A stretch of DNA of 63,913 bases. Source: Pseudoalteromonas luteoviolacea DSM 6061. Its GTDB lineage: Bacteria; Pseudomonadota; Gammaproteobacteria; Enterobacterales; Alteromonadaceae. Every line of letters begins with the position of its first letter. The first letter of the stretch is position 1. A model generated the notes under the pieces. The model was not told the origin of the DNA. It searched no databases and saw only the letters and a program-made list of their open reading frames with translations. The stretch is taken from positions 1-63,913 of the forward strand of contig NZ_AUYB01000121.1 in NCBI RefSeq assembly GCF_001625655.1, written 5' to 3'. Below, in pieces: positions 54,101 through 60,321 of the stretch. Made by a program: the position numbers and the translations under genes.

Positions 54101-54902
54101 ATTTTGCAAAGCTCCAATTTGGATCGGTCTCTAATGTACCGCCGTGATACAGCACTGCTAAATCTTTTAGTAAGATGTTTAAGCTCTGTACGTCAGCAAT
54201 CAGTAGGTCCACGTCAAAGTGAATTCGGCATTGTCCCTTGGGAAGCAAGCTCAGTTCTAGCCCCATCGTTTGTCCGTGTTCAATGCCAAGCTTTCGGTGT
54301 GACAAGCGGCTACGTACTTGTTCTACTGCCAGTGCTGCCTCATCAGGTGTCAGCGATCTAAAGTCATTGATTGCAAGTCCCGGTGTTGGTAACGGTGAAT
54401 GTACTTGCTGGGTACCAGACTCAGTAAACTGCGCGCGCAACATCGGGTGAAATTGATACAGCGCATGCCAAGCTTGTTCTAATTTGATTGGATCGATATC
54501 TTGATTATCCACCTCAAGGTAGGCGTGACAGCCAACGCCGCCAAGCTCCTGCTCATCTTGACGACCAATCCAGTAGGCATACTGCACATCAGTGAGTTCA
54601 AACTCAGCATAAGGATCCAGATCAGGTAGTTTTGGAGTTTGCGAAATGTTGGCAACGATGTCTGTTTGTGCACATAAAAGTGCTATCCAGTGGCTGAGAA
54701 CCGGTTGCTCAATCAGTTTCGAAAAGGTGACTTTTGCACCTTGTTTTCGCCACTGGTTTACTAAACGCATCATGTGCATTGAGTCTAAGCCAAGTTCAAT
54801 TAGGTTGACATCTAACTTGTCTTCAAGCGGTGTTTGCACGAACGCTTGAACATGTTCTAACAGTTGTTTCTTGTTGAGCGGAGTGTTCTTTACTTGTGCC
54901 AT
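45144..54902 (-). CDS. NRPS 1: ArCP-(Cy-A-PCP)x3
   Basis: The protein has 3252 residues. It begins with an aryl carrier domain (LGLDSM, Ser at about 41) for salicylate, then three modules. Cy1 has DLLIADVQS (about 230), Cy2 has DYLTLDGFS (about 1285), and Cy3 has NYMTLDGYS (about 2331), where the first Asp of the DxxxxD motif is Asn. Adenylation domains have TSGSTGEPKGVEM near 697, 1752 and 2800, and each pocket reads D-L-Y-N-M-S-M-I-W by eye, the cysteine type known from yersiniabactin and pyochelin synthetases. Carrier serines (GGDSL) lie near 1086, 2142 and 3189. No methyltransferase or epimerase insert is seen. The three modules are very alike. Its ATG is 3 bases after the ligase/synthase stop. 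Confidence 0.95.
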   Translation of the reverse strand: MAQVKNTPLNKKQLLEHVQAFVQTPLEDKLDVNLIELGLDSMHMMRLVNQWRKQGAKVTFSKLIEQPVLSHWIALLCAQTDIVANISQTPKLPDLDPYAEFELTDVQYAYWIGRQDEQELGGVGCHAYLEVDNQDIDPIKLEQAWHALYQFHPMLRAQFTESGTQQVHSPLPTPGLAINDFRSLTPDEAALAVEQVRSRLSHRKLGIEHGQTMGLELSLLPKGQCRIHFDVDLLIADVQSLNILLKDLAVLYHGGTLETDPNWSFAKYLAFESAQNRDKREADKTYWQTRLATLPTGPQLPLRCDPQTVTRPEFSRRLHTLSQNQWQTLKNTAQQHQVTPAMLLVTSYAYVLAKYSAEQKFTLNLPLFDRKTHHPGIENVVADFTNLLLLDCDFSAERSFIDHAKAIQNQFHQNVAHSDYSAVQIQRDLVKHGYAQGVSAPVVFACNLGTPLLSQQDTVLGQFNYMISQTPQVWLDHQVYEVDEGLMLAWDAVDEIFPESLIDSMFASYVALLEKLAAQNSAWQTQALIDLPERQQTQRAAVNNTTAPYTPHTLHEAFFKRAQIHPDKTALVLNNQTVSYHAVAEKALRIAAHLQLQGLVESEPVAVTLPRGIEQIIAVLGVLAAGGCYVPIGTHQPRTRREKIHRTADIKLVIAERGHPEHDPATKCIDIQQALQTKPLESAVITYPASPAYIIFTSGSTGEPKGVEMSHQATANTIYQLNKDYQIGQSSCALAVSALDFDLSVYDIFGLLSAGGQLVLVDEQQRRDAQAWLDLVHQNNVTVWNTVPVLLDMLLTAAEQDSRLLNFEQVMLSGDWIGLDLPPRLQHISATNPPIIAMGGATEAAIWSNRCEVRAPLPLHWQSIPYGKPLPNQKYRVVDKHGHDCPDWVPGELWIGGIGLATCYRGDSTQTAARFVEQNGERWYRTGDQGRYWPDGNLEFLGRIDHQVKVRGHRIELGEIDTALTNIDGIQRAVTVTIGEPKSLASVVVLATQNTLDSITIQRQLHKLLPDYMVPSHIEFSEQIPLSANGKIDRKALINQLSATQQQSAVSLTAPQTDNEKRLAKIWQPLLGVEQIGQQSHFFELGGDSLIATQLIAKLKQQGLASPKPLRDLFSSPQLSAYAARLESIESVTKLEIVPDLDNRFAPFPLTEVQRAYWMGQTPGLPLNCSTLYLLELEGENVDLQRMARAWDQLVEHHEMLRAVITPDGQQQLLSHLPAMSIAQVSLKSETNNHANAARDHLHQFWRKICQQAQQNHDQSESATLPNHRICAVNYGDNKTRLGIIFDYLTLDGFSIKLLLDQLASLYNDPAYNLPEVDVSFRDYVIQVQHDDAEHTAAQTYWREQIDTLPPAPQLPLAQDPQSITQPEFVRREAQLDASTWQALKNTARSYGITPSVLLLTAYSNVLRRWSEGDHTLNLTLFDRQDVHQDINKVFGDFTTLAPIAFRANAGDSLLLQAQEAQLQIAQAIEHKAISSIWIQREQARHSTLTSAALPVVFTSTLGLGGGLFENSNGDFPQIVPGGLSQTPQVWLDHQLYEFDGSLILSWDAVDALFPAGMIDDMFTSYIAALEELCHSNWDQPIHLPLPDAQAHTRMVVNHTERPQAPRTLHHAIFTHAQQNPNHTALVFENSVVNYAQLCEQALGIAALLQQHQLEPAEPVAVTLPRGINQIAAILGVMAAGGCYVPVGIHQPASRQAKIHRTAGISLVLTDSNHLEVESIESVTRLDVATASTPLAKPVDVSPEQPAYIIFTSGSTGEPKGVEMCHQATANTIDQLNQTYQIDQHSCVLAVSALDFDLSVYDIFGLLSAGGQVVLLSDENRRDASEWLQLVHQHNVNVWNSVPVLLDMLLVVAEQDDRQLPFNQVMLSGDWIGLDLPPRLQAKSKADIPLIAMGGATEAAIWSNFCEVRGDIPAHWNSIPYGKPLPNQTYRVADAQGRDCPDWVAGELWIGGAGLATAYRGDKKLTAERFVNHEGARWYRTGDRGRYWPDGNLEFLGRIDHQVKVRGHRIELGEIDTALARIDGISRGVALTVGEPKMLVAALVMDENTVLDIDAVNTELALSLPDYMVPSHLLALDALPLSANGKVDRKQLATEFDGKLSAIEIAVTPPQTGNEIQVAQLWSDLLGVTDVGLESSFFALGGDSLLATQFLTQLAQQGLSTKQPLRTLFANPTLGAFAATLAEYHAAQSPQIVARPEQQFEPFKLTEVQSAYWLGQTPGFPLNCGTHYLLELDSLTLDTERMMLAWQKLYARHDMLRAQVSDDNQQVVLQQSSMPKLDIAPSTYTSLDQARTQINTWWQTHNSQHLHDAIMIKVARYQAGETNRTRLALMFNYMTLDGYSIMLLLREFATLYQAPNTELAPLSLTFRDYVTQVQDSQQAIDEAQAYWQKRLATLPDAAALPLAQDPLQIAHSEFSRRSARLPKTKWQAIKQAARSHNVTPSILVLSAYAEVLSQYSGGQAHTLNLTLFDRQNVHPEVGSIVGDFTSLAPLAYQPDEHTTIANHAQHLQSQLAEVLEHRAVSSVWVQRERSRTMGRTAAALPIVFTSTLGMADDLLADSFNEELPQFTDGGLSATPQVWLDHQMYEFRGELILSWDAVDALFPADLLDNMFARFLTLLDELSISTDTPFSHALPNAQQLVRKSVNNTCVEQTPRTLHQAMFDYARQYPDAVALIADEQTLTYGQLADKALRIAHLLIQRSLSSGEPVAVSLPRGIEQVAAVFGIMAAGGCYVPIGVHQPTSRQAKIHRTAGIRWVLTDEAHINQDVEPGVTRLNVTDAVDFTPLATPLTVATDAPAYVIFTSGSTGEPKGVEMCHQATANTIDQLNQHYAIDSNSRVLAVSALDFDLSVYDLFGLLSVGGSVVLLNEDNRRDAAAWLTLVHQHNITIWNSVPVLLDMLLVVAENDARSLPFAQVMLSGDWIGLDLPPRLQAKTHSRLPLIAMGGATEAAIWSNSCEIKGELPSHWASIPYGKPLPNQTYRVVDSFGRDCPDWVAGELWIGGMGLATAYRGDEKLTAQRFVIADGKRWYRTGDRGRYWPDGNLEFLGRIDHQVKVRGHRIELGEIDTALAQVEGLSRGVALTVGEPKKLVAAFVKEPLAKLDAQAITAQLEQQLPEYMVPSHLLELETLPLSANGKIDRKQLSNEFMALDLEQLEFEAPEGELEQQLAEIWQKLLKRAQISRHDDFFAIGGDSLSATQLIQTLQQQHIIPTSVSLTTLFSAPSIASLATAITQAWRDLGGSTCDTDELFEEGTI

Positions 54903-54905
54903 GGG

Positions 54906-57902
54906 TTAGCTCTCCACCTCTTCTAGCGCTGTGTCATCAATGAGGTAGTTGGCGATACAACTGAGTTTTTCGATGGTTTCGGTTAACTCTCGCTCTGGCT
55001 TTGATTGGTCGATTACCCCAGCACCCGCTTGCAACCAAGTGCGGTTATTAGCGCGGTAAATTGAACGCAGTACCAAAGCTGAGTCCATAAACCCGTCACT
55101 ATCAACAATCATCACACAACCGCTGTACCAATCTCTGCGATTCGGTTCAAGTCGCAATATAGCTTCAATAGCTTCACGCTTCGGGATCCCTGATGCCGTA
55201 ACCGCTGGAAATAAGGCTTGAAACGCATGCCAAGGGTTTTTGTTTATACTAAGTTGACCACACACGCGCGAAGCTAGGTGTTGTACACTGCCGCGTCGGC
55301 GCACAGCCATAAACTCACTGACTGAAATTGAACTGGGTTCACAGATCTGCTCCAATTCTTCTTGGGCGAGTTTGACCGAGACCGCGTGCTCTGCGATTTC
55401 TTTGGTGTCGTTAAGAAGTTCTTCGCGCAATTGTTGCTCTTCTTGTGGCGAGTTGCCAAGCGCACGTGTACCAGCTAGAGGTTGTGTACTGATGTATCCA
55501 GTACTACTGGCTTCAAGTAGAGTCTCTGGGCTGAAACCTGCAACCGAAAAGTCATTTAATTGGTAGAGAAATGAACGGGCTGGAGAGTTGTTTAAACGGC
55601 CAAAACGGAAACTTTTGTTCAAGCAAATGCTGTCTGGTACGTGAATGCGGCGCGACAGAATCACCTTTTGATACTGCTTGTTGCAGATCTCTTCAATGGC
55701 TTTTGCTACCGATGTTTTGTACTCGTCTTTATATTGCGTGTTGATCTGAGGTGTTTGTAAAGGCTCAAGCGCAGCGATGCTGTCTGCTTGCACACAAGAT
55801 GTGTCTGCTTTTACAACTAAGGCCTCAAGCGTTTTGAGATCGGATTCATTTAAAGCCCGTAATATGGCTTGATTTGATTCAAGTCGCACTTCTTGCTCAG
55901 GCACAAATAATTGTAGTGATTTGTCGTGTTCGGTGCGCGCTTGAATACCGTGAAACACACTGGCGAGTTCGAACTTGGCTACGCCGTATAATCGCCAATT
56001 GTCGAATTGAATGCTTTGCAGGGCTTGTGCCATCAAACAAGGGAATGACTCGCCACTAAATTGTGTTGTTTTTTCGTTTTGCTGCAAGGTAATTTCGCAG
56101 CCGTCGGAATACAGCTCGGCCACTTTGCCGATACCGACAGACCAAGCTGATTTACTTTCGTATACAGCTTTAAAGGGATTGTTACTGAGCTCAGAAATAC
56201 TTGGCGCTAACTGGGCTGGGGCCGATTGAATTGAGATTGTTTTTTCAAAATAGGGTACTGTTTGAACGTTGTTCATGGTGGTCTCTACATATTCTTCCTC
56301 AGCACGTTTCGCCAGTGCTGTTTTATTGATTTTTCCTACTGCGGTGAGTGGCCAAAAGCTGAGGGAAATGATTTGATCAGGATACTTAAAGCGCGCAACT
56401 TGCTGTTCTTTTAAAAGTTGATGAACCTCTTTGAGAGAAACAGGCTGGCTAGAAATAATGCATGCACAGCTGCGCTCGCCTAAGTGCGCGTCTGGTACTG
56501 GTACTAGTATGGCTTCATTAATATTGGGGTGTGCAAGTAGGCGTTGTTCTATTTCTGCGACAGCGATTTTTTCACCTGCGCGGTTAATCTGTTCTTTTAT
56601 CCGCCCTTCAACAATCAAGTTACCTGCTTGGTTCTTGCGCACTAAGTCACCGGTACGATAAAAGCCGTCTGTGGTAAAGGCTGTTTGGTTGTGCGCCTGC
56701 GCATTATAATACCCTGCGATGGTATACGGCCCTTTGGTTTGTAGTTCACCAATTTCGCCCTGTGCAACTGGGTTATCTTGCTCGTCAACAATGCGTATTT
56801 GGTCGAGGTCGCAAAGAGGACGTCCTTGGGTATGTGCGACTTCACTTTGTGGGTCATCTAGGCGGGTAAAACACAATAACCCTTCAGCCATACCAAATAC
56901 TTGTTGCAGTTGACAGCCAAGTACGTCCGGTACTTGTTGCGCTTGTTCGGGGGAGAATTTGGCACCGCCGACTTGCAACAGTTGCAAGCTGCTAATGTCA
57001 GTGTCATCCCACTGTTTAGCCTCAAGCCACAGTTTTGTTAGCGCAGGTACCAATGCGGTATGGGTAACTTTGTGTTGTTCAATTAGTGGAAATGCTTCGT
57101 CGGGTCCTGGTGCTGGACAAAGTACGACCTTACCGCCCTGAGAAAGCGTACCTATGATACCTGGGCAAGCTAAAGGAAAATTATGTGCAATTGGTAAAAC
57201 AGCCAAGTAAGTTGTTTTCTCACCTAGCTGACATAGCTCAGCGGAAGCTTTGGCATTGAAGTAGTAGTCATTGTGACTACGTGGAATGAGCTTAGGAGTA
57301 CCTGTGGTACCGCCAGAAAGCAACATGAGTGCAGTGGATGACGGGTCAATACTAGGGGTTTGCAGAGGCGTTGAACTGTCTAATTGAGACAGCTCTGTAA
57401 ACGAAGAACCTGTTGGCATATCGCCTGAAACCAAAACGTGCTCAATGCTCGCACTCGCTGATACGATTCGCTCAGCCATAGCGATATAGTCATGACCCAA
57501 ATAGCTATTTGGCACAATATAGGCAACTGGGTTACTTAATTCACACAGTGCCGCGATATCAGATTCGCGCTGTGCAGGCATTGCCAAAATCGGGATCACC
57601 CCTAGCTGGAACATCGCGAAACAACTAATCACAAAGTCGAGGGAATTGGGCAGTTGCACCATGACGTGGTCGCCCGCTTTTAAGCCAAGTTGCTGAAGCC
57701 CTGCGCTACGTTGCAAAACATGCTGTTCCAATTGCGTGTATGTTAGTGCAGTGTCTTCCTCTATTAAAGCCACATTGTTTGGAAAATGAGTACGCCAAAT
57801 TGATAAGAGTGAGCCTAAGCATTGTTGTTGCCAATAGTTTTGTTCAATATAAAGGTCTTGCTCAGCCCTTGGCCGGACGGGGGTATCAGGTGTTGTTTTC
57901 AC
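54906..57902 (-). CDS. Fused salicyl-AMP ligase and salicylate synthase
   Basis: The protein has 998 residues from a GTG at 57902, chosen because GGAGA sits 6 bases upstream; an earlier TTG at 57956 has no such site. Residues about 1-535 are an aryl-AMP ligase of the YbtE/EntE/DhbE type, with LLSGGTTGTPKLIPRSHNDY and FYRTGDLV. Residues about 560-998 are a chorismate-utilising salicylate synthase of the Irp9/MbtI type, with PLAGTRALG, VSEFMAVRRRGSVQHL and TASGIPKREAI. The two activities are separate proteins in yersiniabactin biosynthesis; here one chain makes salicylate and activates it. It leads the NRPS operon. Confidence 0.94.
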   Translation of the reverse strand: MKTTPDTPVRPRAEQDLYIEQNYWQQQCLGSLLSIWRTHFPNNVALIEEDTALTYTQLEQHVLQRSAGLQQLGLKAGDHVMVQLPNSLDFVISCFAMFQLGVIPILAMPAQRESDIAALCELSNPVAYIVPNSYLGHDYIAMAERIVSASASIEHVLVSGDMPTGSSFTELSQLDSSTPLQTPSIDPSSTALMLLSGGTTGTPKLIPRSHNDYYFNAKASAELCQLGEKTTYLAVLPIAHNFPLACPGIIGTLSQGGKVVLCPAPGPDEAFPLIEQHKVTHTALVPALTKLWLEAKQWDDTDISSLQLLQVGGAKFSPEQAQQVPDVLGCQLQQVFGMAEGLLCFTRLDDPQSEVAHTQGRPLCDLDQIRIVDEQDNPVAQGEIGELQTKGPYTIAGYYNAQAHNQTAFTTDGFYRTGDLVRKNQAGNLIVEGRIKEQINRAGEKIAVAEIEQRLLAHPNINEAILVPVPDAHLGERSCACIISSQPVSLKEVHQLLKEQQVARFKYPDQIISLSFWPLTAVGKINKTALAKRAEEEYVETTMNNVQTVPYFEKTISIQSAPAQLAPSISELSNNPFKAVYESKSAWSVGIGKVAELYSDGCEITLQQNEKTTQFSGESFPCLMAQALQSIQFDNWRLYGVAKFELASVFHGIQARTEHDKSLQLFVPEQEVRLESNQAILRALNESDLKTLEALVVKADTSCVQADSIAALEPLQTPQINTQYKDEYKTSVAKAIEEICNKQYQKVILSRRIHVPDSICLNKSFRFGRLNNSPARSFLYQLNDFSVAGFSPETLLEASSTGYISTQPLAGTRALGNSPQEEQQLREELLNDTKEIAEHAVSVKLAQEELEQICEPSSISVSEFMAVRRRGSVQHLASRVCGQLSINKNPWHAFQALFPAVTASGIPKREAIEAILRLEPNRRDWYSGCVMIVDSDGFMDSALVLRSIYRANNRTWLQAGAGVIDQSKPERELTETIEKLSCIANYLIDDTALEEVES

Positions 57903-58043
57903 AATAGTTCTCCGATTATGAGGCACGATCGCGGTTTGTTTTCTGAGTTGCGACAACTGCGAGTGTTATTTTTATGAAGCTTTCACGGCCCCAAAAAATA
58001 AGTTTTCGGACAATTTGTTCCCACCCCTAAAAGTTGTTGTATG

Positions 58044-58067
58044 CCCCAATCGGTAATTTTTTCGGGG
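58044..58067 (-). promoter_or_regulatory. C4-N-G4 box upstream of the NRPS operon
   Basis: On the minus strand this is CCCCGAAAAAATTACCGATT followed by GGGG. It lies about 140 bases before the ligase/synthase start, in the place expected for an AraC-type activator site, and matches the box before the importer operon. Confidence 0.6.
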
Positions 58068-58354
58068 AAATTTGCAGGCGCTTTTGGGGTTTTTATACAT
58101 ATTTCCGATTTGGGGATTACTGAACTGATGCGGGGAGAGCAATTGAGATTGCTGCAGTAGGCTTGCCGCTATTTTTTATTGCGATTAGACAATTCACAGC
58201 GTGTTAAAAGTAGGTAAAAAGCCAAAGGTAAAAGATAGGTGTTTATTTTAAAACGATGCCAGTGCAGTGTGCTCGTTGCAAAAACGAGCAATTTTAGATT
58301 GATAAAAATGACCAAAATTGTAGTCTATTCTAGTCCTTTATGATTGATTTTACT

Positions 58355-58386
58355 GTTTGATTTGGCACGTTTGTTTGATTTAGCAC
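58355..58386 (+). repeat. Tandem 14-base direct repeats
   Basis: GTTTGATTTGGCAC (58355-58368) and GTTTGATTTAGCAC (58373-58386) differ at one base, and their starts are 18 bases apart. They lie about 120 bases before the ABC gene at 58507. Tandem sites are typical of AraC-family proteins, so this could be an operator for the transporter pair. Confidence 0.5.
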
Positions 58387-58506
58387 AATGATATCTCAAC
58401 AAACGAGGCTGTTAGTAAAGTCATCTATGCTTTGCTGGGCGATATTAATAACGAGTTAGGTTGGTTTTTACCGCTGATTTTTAACCGCATTTAAAGGAGT
58501 AGGTAT

Positions 58507-60321
58507 ATGCGTGTTGAATCGCATGAAGCCGAGGAAAATCAGAGTCCTTGGTCTATTATTTTTGCGATCTGTGCACCTTATAAAGGCAAGATGTTGATGG
58601 CTTTGGGTTTAATGGTGTTTGTCACCCTGTTTGAGCTTGTGCCTGTGTATTTATTATTTCTTTCAATACAAGAGTTACTTAACCCGCTATCGGCCTCAGC
58701 AGAGCAATTGTTGTGGATAGCAGCGGGTATTTGTTGCGCGATTTTACTTAAATCGAGTTGTTCGATGGGGGCTTATTACTTTAGTCATCAGGTGGCGTAT
58801 CAAGCTCTCACCAAAGTCAGAATGAAACTCACCACTCAGTTGGCAAATCTACCATTGACTTGGCTTAGCGAGCAAAACGCCGCCGTTTTAAAGCAGAATA
58901 TCCTGCAAGATGTTGAGCACATTGAAAACTTTATAGCACATCAAAGTGTAGAGTTGTTTAATGCAATCCTTACACCTTTGGTTGTCTTCACGGTCATTGC
59001 GTTTATAGACTGGCGGCTTGCGCTGAGCGCCGTAGCCGTTGTGCCATTGGCATTTTTAGCCAGCGGTTTATTTATGCATAAAACAGCGGGCCAATATGAA
59101 CGCTTTAGTCATGTTTCTGAGGATTTGACAGCGACGTTGAGTGACTATGTTAAAAACATGCCATTGATGAAGTTATACAATTTAGATAGCAAACGCTTTG
59201 CGGTTTTAAATCGAAAGTTGGACCGATACCAGGAATTGGTACTCGAGCTAACAGGTCAGACTGTGCCGGGTTGGACGCTTTACACTGCTTTGCTAGGAGC
59301 ATCATTTGTATGTTTGTTACCTGCGGCGATTGGCTTGCACAGTGCGCAAGCGGTGACCACTGAGCAGGTCATTTTAAGCATGTTATTGGCGGTTGGAATG
59401 CTTAATCCGATTATAAAAGTCAGTCGATTTTTTATGGAAGCCAACGAGCTGTTAGCAGGTGTAAAGCGCATAACACCTATCTATTTGGCGCCAGACCCCA
59501 AATTAAATAACACGCAAATCCAAGCAGATAAAAAGCACCCATTGATGCAGTTTTATAGTGTGGACTTTACTTATCAATCTCATAAAGTGTTAAAAGGTGT
59601 GCACTTTAAATTGGTACCCAATTCCTTGAACGTGATAGTGGGTGCCTCTGGCAATGGCAAATCAACCCTTGCCATGCTGGCATGTGGTTTACTTTCTCCT
59701 TCATCGGGTAGAGTACAGTTATATGGACAAGATGTGTCGTTATTGACTGACAATGCGCGTGCGCAGTTTATGAGTGTTGTTACCCAAGAGTGCTATTTAT
59801 TTGAAGGGACGCTGCGTGACAACATCCTATTTGGTCGCAGCGGTATTAGTTCTGACGCACTAGAACGCGCTGTTGTTGCAGCTCAGCTTAAATCTTGGCT
59901 CACCCAGTTGCCGGATGGCCTTGAAACGTTGGTTCAAACGCGCGGGCAAAACTTATCTGGGGGAGAAAAACAGCGCATCGCAATTGCGCGTGCGTTGGTG
60001 AGCGAGACACCTTTGGTGATATTAGATGAAGCAGCTTCGGCGATGGACAATGTGACGCAAGGCAAGTTCTACCAAGCCATTCAAGGGCATTATCCAAACA
60101 CCACCTTTTTAGTGATCACACACAAATATTTAGGTCTCGAAAATACTGGTCAGATCTTTGTCTTAAACAATGGAGAAATTGCTTCGCAGGGGACCCATGA
60201 AGCGTTGCTGATGCGCTGTGCATATTATCGTCATAGTTGGCAGCTACAACAAAGTGACGGTGAACCACAAAGCCCGGTGAAAGACCCGCTAGATTTCCAA
60301 CCGATTAGTTACGAGATTTAA
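58507..60321 (+). CDS. ABC half-transporter 1 (YbtP-like)
   Basis: The protein has 604 residues: a six-helix transmembrane domain (about 20-320) followed by a nucleotide-binding domain with Walker A GASGNGKST (about 378), signature LSGGEKQR (about 483), Walker B LVILDEAASAMD and the H-loop ITHK. It is translated with the next gene (the stop at 60321 is followed at once by ATG). The pair resembles YbtP/YbtQ of the yersiniabactin island, which act in siderophore uptake, but an exporter role is equally possible because a full FecBCDE importer is also encoded here. Confidence 0.92.
   Translation: MRVESHEAEENQSPWSIIFAICAPYKGKMLMALGLMVFVTLFELVPVYLLFLSIQELLNPLSASAEQLLWIAAGICCAILLKSSCSMGAYYFSHQVAYQALTKVRMKLTTQLANLPLTWLSEQNAAVLKQNILQDVEHIENFIAHQSVELFNAILTPLVVFTVIAFIDWRLALSAVAVVPLAFLASGLFMHKTAGQYERFSHVSEDLTATLSDYVKNMPLMKLYNLDSKRFAVLNRKLDRYQELVLELTGQTVPGWTLYTALLGASFVCLLPAAIGLHSAQAVTTEQVILSMLLAVGMLNPIIKVSRFFMEANELLAGVKRITPIYLAPDPKLNNTQIQADKKHPLMQFYSVDFTYQSHKVLKGVHFKLVPNSLNVIVGASGNGKSTLAMLACGLLSPSSGRVQLYGQDVSLLTDNARAQFMSVVTQECYLFEGTLRDNILFGRSGISSDALERAVVAAQLKSWLTQLPDGLETLVQTRGQNLSGGEKQRIAIARALVSETPLVILDEAASAMDNVTQGKFYQAIQGHYPNTTFLVITHKYLGLENTGQIFVLNNGEIASQGTHEALLMRCAYYRHSWQLQQSDGEPQSPVKDPLDFQPISYEI

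Larger units (their letters stand above)
57903..58506. promoter_or_regulatory. Divergent promoter region between the NRPS operon and the ABC pair
   Basis: About 600 AT-rich bases without a gene. It holds the C4-N-G4 box (58044-58067), a related half-site at 57989-58009, an inverted match of CCCCAATCGG at 58105-58115 (CCGATTTGGGG), a short hairpin at 58270-58290 (TGCTCGTT/AACGAGCA) and two 14-base direct repeats at 58355-58386. AAGGAG precedes the 58507 start. Confidence 0.65.
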
